This document shows, piece after piece, positions 13,701 through 23,070 of a stretch of 64,000 nt of DNA (position 1 is its first letter; every line of letters begins with the position of its first letter). The notes beneath the pieces are model-generated. The model saw only the letters and a program-made list of their open reading frames with translations, searched no databases and was not told where the DNA came from. Source of the stretch: Sinonovacula constricta (lineage: Eukaryota > Mollusca > Bivalvia > Cardiida > Solecurtidae). The stretch lies in contig CM017567.1 of assembly GCA_007844125.1 (NCBI GenBank), forward strand, positions 7,396,783-7,460,782, given 5' to 3'. The translations under genes and the position numbers were made by a program.

Positions 13701-13950
13701 CTCACTTCAAGCCACTCTCCGATGCTCCGTTCTACTCACTACAAGCCATTAAGCCCTCATCTTTACTGAATTCTACTCACTACCAGCTGCAACGCATCCT
13801 CCATTAGCAACAGCTGCAGACGACATCATGCTTGCTGCCAAAGAACCGGCCGCTATCCCACCGGCAGTGAAGCCAGCTACGGTCAGAACAGCAGGGATTG
13901 CCGCAACCGTGGCTACGCCGGTTACCCCAGCCACGACAGCTCCGAACAAT
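1689..13950 (-). CDS. IFI27-like: IFI27/ISG12/IFI6-family gene, 3' two coding exons around a 12-kb minisatellite intron (5' end not found)
   Basis: Two minus-strand exons (13781-13950 and 1689-1795) join in phase to encode 91 residues of an interferon-inducible 6/27-type protein: a hydrophobic Gly/Ala/Val segment, the family core GFTAGGIAAGSLAASMMSSA, then ANGG, VAAGS, VAVLQSVGAAGL and a hydrophobic tail. There are no internal stops or frameshifts. In vertebrates the family is interferon-induced and linked to mitochondrial membrane and apoptosis; in molluscs it is known as a multigene family, so an immune role is plausible but inferred. The intron 1796-13780 (about 11,985 bp) is nearly all 37-bp minisatellite. 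The upstream exon supplying the initiator Met and any signal peptide was not recognised in 13951-18000. Confidence 0.88.
1796..1989 (-). other. Unique 3' end of the IFI27-like intron
   Basis: AT-rich sequence separating the minisatellite from the terminal exon. It holds the polypyrimidine tract and CCAG acceptor. At 1918-1950 a stretch resembling decayed minisatellite (AATTCTACTC... on the plus strand) marks the fading edge of the array. Confidence 0.6.
1990..13770. repeat. 37-bp intronic minisatellite, about 315 tandem units
   Basis: On the plus strand the unit runs CTCAATTCTCACTTCCAGCC then ACTACGCATCTCCGTTA, 37 bp, repeated almost without interruption for 11.8 kb, with 36-bp and short variants. 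On the transcribed minus strand each unit reads GGAGATGCGTAGTGGCTGG then AAGTGAGAATTGAG, closely matching the exon/donor junction at 13765-13815. Because 37 is not a multiple of three and the unit lacks plus-strand stops, it creates artefactual open frames with 37-residue periodicity. Variant units are organised in higher-order blocks: AAGCATGGCCG-bearing units between 2203 and 9306, and TATACGGATCTCCG-bearing units at 9775-12780. Confidence 0.97.
13771..13790 (-). promoter_or_regulatory. 5' splice site of the IFI27-like intron, apparent progenitor of the minisatellite unit
   Basis: The minus strand reads GCTGGTA|GTGAGTAGAATTC. GTGAGT is a good donor. The same core occurs in the next, still unhomogenised, copy at 13735-13745 (GTAGTGAGTAGAA) and, modified to GGAAGTGAGAATT, in the hundreds of minisatellite units that follow. 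Confidence 0.8.
13781..13950 (-). CDS. IFI27-like: IFI27/ISG12-like protein, core exon
   Basis: Acceptor TTTTTTCCAG (minus strand, 13951-13960) opens an exon of 170 bp: one base finishing a codon, 56 codons and one base left over before donor GTGAGT. It encodes LFGAVVAGVTGVATVAAIPA, a continuing hydrophobic stretch, then the family core GFTAGGIAAGSLAASMMSSA and AVANGGCVAAG. The spacing and residues match vertebrate IFI27/ISG12 proteins, including the GG-rich turn. Cys replaces the usual third Gly of NGGG. The open frame on the same strand beginning at 13986 is out of phase with this exon and is not the product. Confidence 0.92.
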
Positions 13951-14459
13951 CTGGAAAAAAATAAAACTCGAAAGACAAACTATCAAAACCCGTTTAAGTT
14001 TTACTATGACACTACATAATGAATAAAATTAATAAATGTTATACTATGTTATGGCGCACGTCGATCGTCTGTCCGTCCCTCTGTCGGTAAGCAGTTTCTT
14101 GTGGTGATAACCGTACTTTTATTACCCTTTCATAATATTTTCTTTTTGCATTGCTGATTAACATTGATAAGTAGCTTTGCTTAATGGTGAGATTGCATCA
14201 TTTTTTTCCAGAGTAATCGTCCTTTGTATTTTTTGCAACAAATATTATGCGGAAAACACTTCCTTTGTTGTTCAATGAAGTTTCTTCGTATTTGCATGGA
14301 CCATATATATGGATTTGTAATTGTGTATATATTATTCATTGGTCATAATGTTCTGGATGATCAGACGCTGTCCCCGATTTCTAAGCATTTGCCGGAGCTA
14401 GCAAATCGAACCCAAATCGTCTCGACAACCACCTTTTTTAGAGATGAAAAACAAAACAA
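13951..14459. other. Intron or upstream sequence of the IFI27-like gene, no feature seen
   Basis: AT-rich unique sequence. An upstream exon encoding the N-terminus of the IFI27-like protein would be expected in this direction but none with a convincing start, hydrophobic leader and matching splice phase was recognised. Confidence 0.4.
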
Positions 14460-14475
14460 AAACAAAACAAGTCAA

Positions 14476-14620
14476 AACACACACACGCGCGCGCGCGCGC
14501 ATACACACACACCTACACTCTCGCGCACATACACACACACAAAACATACATACACACACATACACACACGCGCGCACACAGGCAAGCACACACACACGCG
14601 CGCGCAAGCAAACACACACA

Positions 14621-14651
<31 letters not shown>

Positions 14652-14652
14652 T
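14476..14652. repeat. (CA)n/(CG)n compound microsatellite
   Basis: About 175 bp of alternating purine-pyrimidine CA, TACA and GCGC runs. Such tracts can adopt Z-DNA. The His/Thr-rich and Cys/Val-rich open frames on either strand are low-complexity artefacts. Confidence 0.95.
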
Positions 14653-14659
14653 GGGTTTT

Positions 14660-16160
14660 AGTCGGTATCTGTCCATTTGGTATTCGTAATATCTGTCTTA
14701 AAAATGGTTTGGTAAGCGTACTTTTAGGATCCAACAGCACATTTGACAGATGTTGAAAAGATAAATGACAGATTGTGTACTTCCTGGGTTACACAGTGTA
14801 ATCACAGGAGATACGCTATGATCAGCATCATCTATAACAAAGACTAGACTATACGTTAGACCAGTAATGTAAAACATTGCAGCAGATTGGCAGAAACTTC
14901 CTTTTAACCTAACAAAAACAACAACAGAGTGGTTAAAATGTATTGACAATAGTTGTTGTGATCTGCACTTTCTTAGCACTATGTGGTATTATTATAAGTA
15001 TAATTACGTTAACCACGTCACTGTACACCTTATTAAAACAATGTGTTTTTATTTCCGTTTGAAGGGAATCCGCCTTAAAGGTAGGGACCTGAGAGTTGTA
15101 CGTGTATACGGGAATGCTGGGGAAAATATTATATGTTGAGGTATTTACTTGATGAGCTTTTAGTATATATGAAAAATATTGCATTGAAGTCCGTAGGACA
15201 GCCAATGTAAACAAATGAAATTGGTAAAATGCATTAGCCCTACCGTACCAGATTAACTCAGTACGCGAGGTTTCATGAGAACAATAACTAGTGCGTTTGC
15301 TGGTAAGTAGTATTTTTGTCGTAGTTTAGTAGGATTCTTCATGAATTGTACTTAATTTGAGATTGTTTCAAGGTTGACGACGATACCTTCTATTTAGCGA
15401 TAAATCTTGAAAAGATCGGATTTGATTACTCCTGTCCAAGTTTAGGGAGAATCTCAAAACATGCTTTTGCTAAGGAATGTGTATTAATTTATAATGCATT
15501 GTTTGTAAAGACCATTTTCCCCAAGTAAGTTGATCCGCTGCTTGGTACATTTTGTTAAAATCCCATGCTTAATTTTTAGGATGTTTAATATTATATTAAG
15601 CTTTAGTTTATATATATTACACGTCAGGTTTGATATACTTATAAACAAAGACTGAGCAGCAAATAGTGTAGATTCTGATCAAACAACTCCCAACGTAGAG
15701 ATGTCTGATCTGGATCTACTATTTTTGCCTTAACCTTATAAATATGCCAATAGCATGCTATTAGTTAAGATTGTTAACTATTTAGTTTGTGAAGTTGACA
15801 CTTGAACTAAACCTAACTTTTGGGGGGAAAAAACAACAAACAAACTGGGGAACATGCCATTGCAAAGTGCATTATAGCATATAGAGCTTAGAATTCGTTT
15901 AACTACACCATTCCGAATTTAGGCTTCAAATAATGGAGCTATAAAATGTCAAATAATAATTATGTATAATGATTGTATGGACAACTAAACAACAAAAGAT
16001 GTTTTTAAAGTACATGGACTAACAATAAATTATCTAGAATTGGAAAATTACTTGTACAGAAGTATCCCTACAACACAAAGTATTCTGAGTGATCCATTTT
16101 TACAGACATTAATGGACATAACACATACAGTGAATGATGGATAAAGGATAAGGATTTGAA
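14660..16160. other. AT-rich intergenic sequence
   Basis: No exon, RNA gene or clear repeat array was recognised, apart from one copy of a short dispersed element at 15640-15790 described separately. Confidence 0.4.
15640..15790. repeat. Copy of a short dispersed element (GATCTGATC-containing family)
   Basis: The sequence shares the motifs AAATAGTGTAGATTCTGATC and TTTTTGCCTTAACCTTAT with stretches near 33720, 35340, 36840, 47870, 55165, 55560 and 56160. The pairing of TAGTGTAGAT with ATCTACTATTT about 60 bp later suggests a short foldback or MITE-like repeat. Confidence 0.45.
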
Positions 16161-17138
16161 CAAGAGGGCCATGATGGCCCTTAATCGCTCACCTGATGAC
16201 ACAGGCTTTACGTAGGCTCAAATCTGGCATCAAGTAATTAAAAGTTATTTACTTTAGAAATCTTTGGTGAAGATTGGACCATTAGTGTGGCCACTGGGTT
16301 GATAACATTTTCTAGAATTTTACCAAGTAACCTACTGAATCCACATGACTCACTTCAAAACATATGTAAGATTTCATACTGGCAAACATGATGGTCAAGT
16401 TTGGTGAAGATTGGGCTATAAATGTGGCCTCTAGTGTGTTCACAAGCTTTTTCTAAAATTTAACCTAGTGACCTACTTTATGACCCCACGAGACCCAATA
16501 ACGAACTCATCCAAGATTTCATGTTGACAAACATTCTGACAAAGTTTGATGAAGATTTGCCTATAAATAGGGCCTCTAGTGTGTTCACAAGCTTTTTCTA
16601 AGATTTGACCTAGTGACCTACTTTTTGACCCAACGTGACCCAGTTACGAACTCATCTAAGATTTCATGCAGACAAACATCCTGACCAAGTTTGGTGAAGA
16701 TTTGGCTATAAATGTGGCCTCTAGTGTGTTCACAAGCTTTTTCTAAGATTTGACCTAGTGACCTACTTTTTGACCCCACGTGACCCAGTTACGAACTCAT
16801 CCAAAATTTCATGTAGACAAACATTCTGACCAAGTTTGGTGAAGATTGGGCTATAAATGTGGTCTCTAGTGTGTTCACAAGTTTTTCCTAAAATTTGACC
16901 TCGTGACCTACTTTTTGACCCCAGGTGACCCAATAATGAACTCATCCAAGATTTCATGCAGACAAACATTCTGACCAAGTTTGATGAAGATTGGATAAAA
17001 ATTAAAAATTGGATAAATGTAGTGTGTTCACAAGGTAAATGTTGACGACGGACGACGAACGACGGACGCCGGACGACGGACGAAGCGGTATCACAAAAGC
17101 TCCCCTTGAGCACGTTGTGCTCAGGTGAGCTAATAAAA
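16161..17138. repeat. ~1-kb dispersed element of ~145-bp internal repeats with terminal inverted repeats
   Basis: The interior consists of about five diverged ~145-bp units; GTTCACAAGCTTTTTCTAAG-like segments start near 16438, 16582, 16729 and 16873. Each unit also carries GACCTACTTTTTGACCC and CAAACATTCTGACCAAGTTT. The element is bounded by GCTCACCTGA at 16187-16196 and its exact inverse TCAGGTGAGC at 17121-17130, with a GACGGACGACG-rich stretch before the right end. A small palindrome, AGGGCCATGATGGCCCT, lies just outside the left repeat. This architecture is common among bivalve dispersed repeats. The open frame at 16763-17161 is a by-product. Confidence 0.75.
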
Positions 17139-17139
17139 A

Positions 17140-19130
17140 TGATGTTTTGAAATTCATCCATGTAAAATACAGTCGAAATAGATTACAAGTTGTGGAATCA
17201 GTAAATTTTGAACATTTTCATTTCGATTTATATATGTAGTTGCTCCTCCAGTACATAAATATATATTGAATCTAATTATTTATAAACAAAAAACAATAAC
17301 AAAATTTGTGCTGGCAGGAAACAATAATTTTGTTAATTTTATCTCTGCAAAATTACCAGATCCCTTAGCCCTCCTAATATATTGTGATAACTGAACTTTT
17401 ATTTTCTATGTAGATTTATCTTGAAATATGCAAGAGAAAAAATATTGACACTAATAAAATTTAATATTATTTTTACTTTGTCATTTTGTTGTGAGACAGT
17501 AATCGAGTCAAACTGTTCCGCAATTCTAAGCAGTACAACATTTTAACTATCAGAAATTACAGCATGACCTTTATCTAAACTAACAAGTGGAGATTGGGTC
17601 GAGCTGTGTGCAATCTTCCAGTGTACCAGACTGCAAAACAGAATACATGTTTGTTATTAAACATTAACATTATTTGTGTTGCATAATTTTGCATGCAGAC
17701 AGACTCCCGCTCCAATTTTCACTAGTATGTGTCCCTGGAGTTTTTTAGTCAACCACAAATGATATCAGATTACTCAAGGAATATATAAATATAAACATTT
17801 TTTCTTATTCAACTACAAACAGAATTTTTATCAGAGAGTTTCATGTAAACATTCACTTTATTTGGAATCAAAATAACCTTAATAAAAGAGGGCTTCTGGT
17901 TCGTTTTTTGCCTGATGGGTGGGATGGGGGGTGCTAGTCAAAAAAGATTAGCTTACCAGGCATATTTTTTATTTTGATTGTCATCTTGAGGCCTTTCTTA
18001 CTGCTGGTCTATGGGAAAATATACTTGGCACTTTGAACCATTTTTATTTGACTTTGCGGTGGGGGTGGGTTGTCTTCAAAATTTCAAAATGACATAATTT
18101 GGAAGATAATTTTAATTTTGCTTGGAACTAAAGGCTAAATGACAACGTATCCATTTCTCCATTTAGTCAGCCACGCAGGTCTGAGCATTTTATCGTAAGG
18201 AATCTTGTAAAAATTGCATGTGGAACCTCGAGATCTCTCATGGTTACAACCTTTAGCACAGCAGTTTAATCGTTCTGTCCCACAGCAAAATAAAATTATC
18301 TAAGCGAGTACAATTCATTTAAAACATATAAATATAAGTTCTCATAATTTGGTGTATCATTTAAATTCACTTTGCCCCTCTTCTTGTGTGCGAAGCAGAA
18401 ACGAAAGTAAGTCGGTTGTTCTTTGTTTACATGCGAGCACATAGACGGAACCCCACTGGAGCGAGATTGCGCGAGATTTTGTAATTTCGGAATGGAGAAT
18501 TGCTCGCAATGGCAGACGCCATTTTCATCAACTGGATATGATCTCCAATATGGCGGCCAATGGTACGATGACACGTCAGCACTCAGCCAATAGGATAGCT
18601 ATACGATCTAGAAACACAAGTTTTTCATGGTGGGATGGCGGGAGAGGGTACCCGCGAAACCCTGATAGCTGCAATGCGTACAAATCATATCATAACTTGG
18701 TACATTGTATATTATTTATATGTGATATAAACATAAATTATACATTTAATGCATGTTTTAATACATTTAATTAAAGTTGATACTTACAATCCCATCCTTT
18801 CTGTATCCAGACACCCGGTTAACTGTTTAATATACTCGACTTCTTGTGCTCGAATAGGTTGTGCCGTTATTTAAGTCGTTCACTTGATGCATACGCAGAG
18901 AAAGCTACCCGTTTTGCACACGACACGCAACCTCGGACTATATTATCGATCAGAGGCAATCTCCTCACAGGAGTTTGGATCAGAGGAGGTTACGCATGTT
19001 TAGTGTCGTGTGCAAATACACATTTTGATTATACAACATATACTGTTAATTAAATCCTTATCGATTAAGAAATTAAGAAAATGAAATGTTGTTATTCTTA
19101 AGCATTCAATATGAGATATAATATCCAGGG
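17140..19130. other. Intergenic sequence with a GC-richer island near 18420-18660
   Basis: Mostly AT-rich. The island around 18420-18660 has several CpGs, GACGCCATTTTCATC at 18516-18530 and CCAATATGGCGGCCAATGG at about 18544-18562, which resemble YY1-type and CCAAT elements of a promoter. No downstream exon is recognised on either strand, so this is only a candidate start region. Confidence 0.3.
18913..19016. repeat. Short inverted repeat (foldback), 104 bp
   Basis: TTTGCACACGACAC at 18913-18926 is exactly complementary to GTGTCGTGTGCAAA at 19003-19016. A second inner pair, AACCTC and GAGGTT, extends the stem. The loop contains two GATCAGAGG copies. It could be a small foldback transposon remnant or a structured transcript; nothing favours either. 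Confidence 0.6.
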
Positions 19131-19139
19131 AGGGATTCA

Positions 19140-19250
19140 GTACGGGGGGGGGATTATGTCCGCCTTACAAAATTCATGGGGGGGATTTTGTCCACCTATG
19201 CAAATTTTGGCAGGGGGGATTATGTCCGGGGGGGATTTTGTCCGGATACC
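19140..19250. repeat. G-rich tandem repeat, GGGGGGATTWTGTCC units
   Basis: Four imperfect copies of GGGGGGATTATGTCCG or GGGGGGATTTTGTCC within about 110 bp, each led by a run of six or more G. Four G-runs on one strand make G-quadruplex formation possible. Confidence 0.7.
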
Positions 19251-19679
19251 GTAACAAGCAACTATCATGCAGTAAATGATAAATGATCATAAATATTCGT
19301 GGCTAGTGCATGAAGGGGCAGAACTTCTTATCATTAATTAAAAAACTAAAAGGCTATGTAAATGTTGCTTGTAATTAATTTTAAGAGACTTTAATAACCC
19401 CGGACTACCACTGAATTTATAAAATACTAGGCAATGTGGTATATATATAAAAGGCGGGGTCCGGACAATTCTCAGTCCGGACATTTCTCAGTCCGGACAT
19501 TTCTCAGTTAGTGAAATTTGCAGGGTCGGACAATTCTCAGTTGGTTTATTTGCAGGGCCAGACATTTCTCAGTTACTTGTTTTGCAGGGTCGGACAATTC
19601 TCAGTCTGGACATTTGTCCGTTGGTCGATTTGTAGGGCGGGACAATTGTTATAGATTCATTTTTGACGTTGATTAAACC

Positions 19680-20083
19680 AAAGAGGAATAAAACAACACT
19701 GTAATTAAATACTGAAAGACAATCATCAAAAACAAGATAATTTTCTTTGCTGTCAATCATATATAAACCTGTGAACCAAACAAACTATTTATCCTTACAA
19801 ATTGCATCAATAATTATTTCTATACCCCTTGATTTTCATAACAAACGCTTTGACCAAAGCCCCGAAAATTATAATTGGCCAACCCACTTAAGTGTTATAA
19901 AACAACACTGTAATTAAATACTGAAAGACAATCATCAAAAACCAGATAATTTTCTTTGACTGTGAACCAAACAAACTATTTATCTTTTCAAATTGCATCA
20001 ATAATTATTTCTATACCCCTTGATTTTCATAACAAACGATTTGACCAAAGCCGCGAAAATCATTTAATTGGCAAACCCACTGT
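19680..20083. repeat. ~180-bp direct duplication inside the inverted-repeat element
   Basis: TGTAATTAAATACTGAAAGA followed by ACAATCATCAAAAAC, and later TATACCCCTTGATTTTCATA, occur twice, at 19700-19880 and 19909-20083, with a small deletion in the second copy. The two copies are nearly identical, implying a recent event. Confidence 0.8.
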
Positions 20084-20194
20084 TCTTTAATAATGACATG
20101 CTTTACTCTAATTTCAAACTGAGATGCTTGTAAGAATATAAGTCTCAGCGCAGCGTACGATCATTATTCCAAAAATGGAAATTCTAACAAGTAA

Positions 20195-20341
20195 GACAGG
20201 TTCACGAAAATTCTCCATGAGGGGTACGTCTACGTAAAGAACCGGACGAACAAAACAACCATCAGATGGATGTGCTCTGAAAGAGCCTCAAAATCCTGCA
20301 ACGGCACCCTCGTCACCGATATAGATGTACGTTTTAATTAA
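20195..20341 (+). pseudogene. FLYWCH-type zinc-finger fragment
   Basis: The plus frame starting at 20201 reads FTKILHEGYVYVKNRTNKTT and then IRWMCSERASKSCNGTLVTD before a stop at 20339. The GYxYxK..R...W.C.....C.G pattern is the FLYWCH domain, a DNA-binding zinc finger found in MULE transposases and host proteins derived from them. The first aromatic block, Trp and both Cys are present; the downstream His ligands are missing. A stop precedes it at 20192, next to a plausible acceptor AAGACAG, so it may be one exon of a split transposase gene or a relic. It sits between long inverted repeats. Confidence 0.6.
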
Positions 20342-20619
20342 GAAAATAAAAGCCAATGGCAAATATACCCAAACCAAAACACAAAAATATAAAAAGCTGT
20401 TAATCTTAATAATCAATCATTTTCATATCGATTATGATCACAATTCTTACAAACTTTCTTAAACCTTTAGATACCAAATATTGCTATACTTTGAAATATA
20501 TTAACGGAGAAATGTCCAGACTGAGAATTGTCCGACCCTGCAAAACAAGTAACTGAGAATTGTCCGACCCTGCAAATTTCACTAACTGAGAAATGTCCGG
20601 ACTGAGAATTGTCCGGCAT

Positions 20620-21845
20620 TCTAAATTGTTAGCAAGTTATCAAAAATCTGTCAAGCGCACCAAATGTATGACAAAAGTTGTAATAAATAAATGATGAACA
20701 GTACACAAAACTAAGAGAGATAATAATATTCAAATGGCAGTTACAAAGTGTACTAAATACAGCAAGCTAAAAAAAGAAAAAAAAATCTTGGAGGAATCTT
20801 TCACAGAGTTTAGGAAGATTAAATATTTTTAGTAGGTGCTAAATGTGGGTGCGCTGTGTTTCGGAAATGCGCCATTATTTTCGACAGGAAAAGGGAAACG
20901 TGTTGGAGGAATTCAGGTTGTGCAGGAGATAGGAGGAACAGGGGTTGTGAGTTATAGTACGTACTGTGCGAGCCTTGCATGTTACATGACCTCAACAGAA
21001 AATGGTCACGTTGTTTACCGAGATTAAAACTTAGATTAAAAACCGCGACGTGGCTCTGATTAAAAGTAACCTATTTATAATGACGAGTCAGATGACAATA
21101 ATTTATTAGGTTGTTTGAGGGGAAAACTTGCAGGGGCGGATCCAGATAATTGGAGTGGGAAGATTTGTTTAAGATTCATTGAACTTTATCGCAGTAAATA
21201 CTAGATCTATATACACAGTAAGGGACCCTAACTTCGACCTAAGCAGCCAACAGACAAATTTTACTTTAAAAGCTTTGAATTTTTAATCTTACACGTATGT
21301 GTTTTCACAACTCTTCTCTTTTACCTGTTTGGTGGGGGATGCCTCCCCCATGTCCCCTGGATCCAATCCTGTATCGATTTACACTTTTGCAGAACCCCAA
21401 ATACAATCGGAATTCAGATAGTTTTAAAAGATCATTCTAGCATTATATTAAAGTTTAAAAAACGTTTAAAACTTTTGGAATGTATCATTATCACGGCCTG
21501 TTTTTGGCTGCCTGGGTGGGAGACTGGTGGGTAGTTATAAGGGTGGTAGGGGTGGGGAACGTTACCTCGCTGTGACACGTCAGCAGTGAGGGCCGTAAAC
21601 CTGGGTAGCGAAACATCTGTCATCCGACATGTTTATCGTCATAATATGACTTTCTTTGTCCCTGCCTTATACACACAGTAATTGTACATGTCACCATCAC
21701 TAAACGGTTGCAACAAAAACAAATCATTAGTTCATTCTGCGCCATTACTCCGTTCACGATGCACAGAATAGTCGTATTTGGAAAGCTTTCCCACACTTTT
21801 AGCTCGCAGAACAAGTTTCACCTTATTCTCTGTTACTTGTTAGTT
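20620..21845. other. Intergenic sequence, no gene recognised
   Basis: Short open frames such as 20836-21027 show no recognisable domain, start context or splice support. A G-rich stretch at 21505-21560 is not obviously repetitive. Confidence 0.4.
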
Positions 21846-21936
21846 CATCGTCGGATACCCCCGGTTGCTCTATTACGTTACTCTCCATTCGAAATGGAGA
21901 GTAACGTAATAGAGCAACCGGGGGTATCCGACGATG
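21846..21936. repeat. Perfect 91-bp palindrome: 44-bp arms, 3-nt loop
   Basis: Reading inward from 21846 (CATCGTCGGATACCCCCGG...) and from the opposite strand at 21936, 44 consecutive base pairs match without error, leaving only CGA (21890-21892) unpaired. Symmetry ends abruptly on both sides. The short overlapping frames of both strands here are consequences of the symmetry. Confidence 0.97.
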
Positions 21937-23070
21937 TTGTTAGTTGTGAACGCAAATAGTCTTTCAATTTGACTACCGAAAGCTGATCACTGAGAAACTT
22001 TTCGTCTGATTCTTCCGCCACCTTGCCAAACAAATTTCTACCCAGAGCAGAAGCGTTCCAAATGTTCGACAACTATTTAAGGGACGTAACTCACTTTTCG
22101 GAAAGGTCTATAGAGGAGCTCAATTTAAGCGTTTCCTGAATACAGGGATCTGCGTCACTCTCACGCTGGCCAGAATACATGTATCGTAAGCGAAAAAGGA
22201 AGGATGGATTTGCGATGGCTGTTCGGGTGAACTAGGATTAACATAAAATTGTATGTCACAGCGTTCCTCTCTTGTAGATAAGGTTATTTTAGGAAACTTA
22301 TCTACCTGGCTACATATGCTTTGGCGAACCTTGTGGGGACAGTGCCAAGATAGGGAAATGTTAAATCCTAGAATGAACATTTACTACTTCAGTTCAATAT
22401 TTTATTGCATTAAACACTTACATGTTTGTGGCAACATTTTAACAATCATAATTTGTTAACAATTAAAGGTACGATAAATATAAAAGTGCAAGCAAATGAC
22501 TTGTGGTTTCTCTTTCCTATAGATAGGTATCTTAAATTGCTTAATCTTTAATTGCTTTTTTTGTTTTGTTAGTAGGTGTTCTGATTGATGCAACCAGTTC
22601 TTTCAACCGCATTCTTATAATGACCGATGTATGCAGGACTATCACTAAGCTCTAAAAACAAAAACAAAAAAAATATAATGCTAATAAATATAACCTTTCC
22701 AATCCCCCATGCCATATGTTTTTTTTTTTGGCTGTTTTTTTTTTCATATCACATACCCCTTGTATTTAAATTTGATTGGTCAAGCGCTGGTCAAGTGTGA
22801 GTCAATATCAAGTGATGTTGACTCAAGAATGTTTTCACATGAGCACAGAGAACATAATACTGACGATTGCGTTCTTTTTATGCGCACTGTTGCTACAATA
22901 ACATAGCGTCTGGTACAATAAATTAACAATGTGTCAGTGTGTTGGATGATGATTTAGTAACATAAATGGCAAATATAAAACCGAAAAGAAGAAAAAATGT
23001 AACCTCAGAAGCAATGAATGCCTTTCGTGATTATCTGTAGATTATCTTCTGTAGAAAACACAAATAATGA
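21937..23070. other. Intergenic AT-rich sequence
   Basis: No coding exon or repeat array recognised. Homopolymer T runs at 22718-22746. Confidence 0.4.

Larger units (their letters stand above)
19459..20616. mobile_element. 1.16-kb element with long, internally repeated terminal inverted repeats (Mutator-like candidate)
   Basis: The left arm (about 19459-19640) is built of GGACAATTCTCAGT and GGACATTTCTCAGT units spaced by TTTGCAGGGTC. The right arm (about 20503-20616) is its reverse complement with one fewer unit, so the element is bounded by inverted repeats of about 115-180 bp. Inside are a ~180-bp direct duplication (19680-19880 and 19905-20083) and a FLYWCH zinc-finger fragment. FLYWCH domains often accompany Mutator-like transposases, which supports but does not prove that assignment. 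No transposase catalytic domain is present, so the copy would be non-autonomous. Target-site duplications were not resolved. Confidence 0.65.

Noticed and set aside
10162..13752. Further repeat-derived open frames such as 10468-10869 and 13186-13752
   Set aside because: Same satellite artefact as above.
13804..13986. Minus-strand open frame of 60 codons over the IFI27-like exon
   Set aside because: It is in a different frame from the exon that matches the IFI27 family and crosses the splice acceptor.
14224..14740. His/Thr-rich and Cys/Val-rich open frames on both strands
   Set aside because: Translations of a CA/CG microsatellite.
15265..15310. Short plus-strand ATG exon followed by GGTAAGT as a possible first exon
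   Set aside because: Only nine residues, no partner exon recognised downstream and no promoter evidence.
16763..17161. 132-codon minus-strand open frame with repeated segments
   Set aside because: Lies within a dispersed repeat; residue repeats follow the ~145-bp DNA repeat and no domain is recognised.
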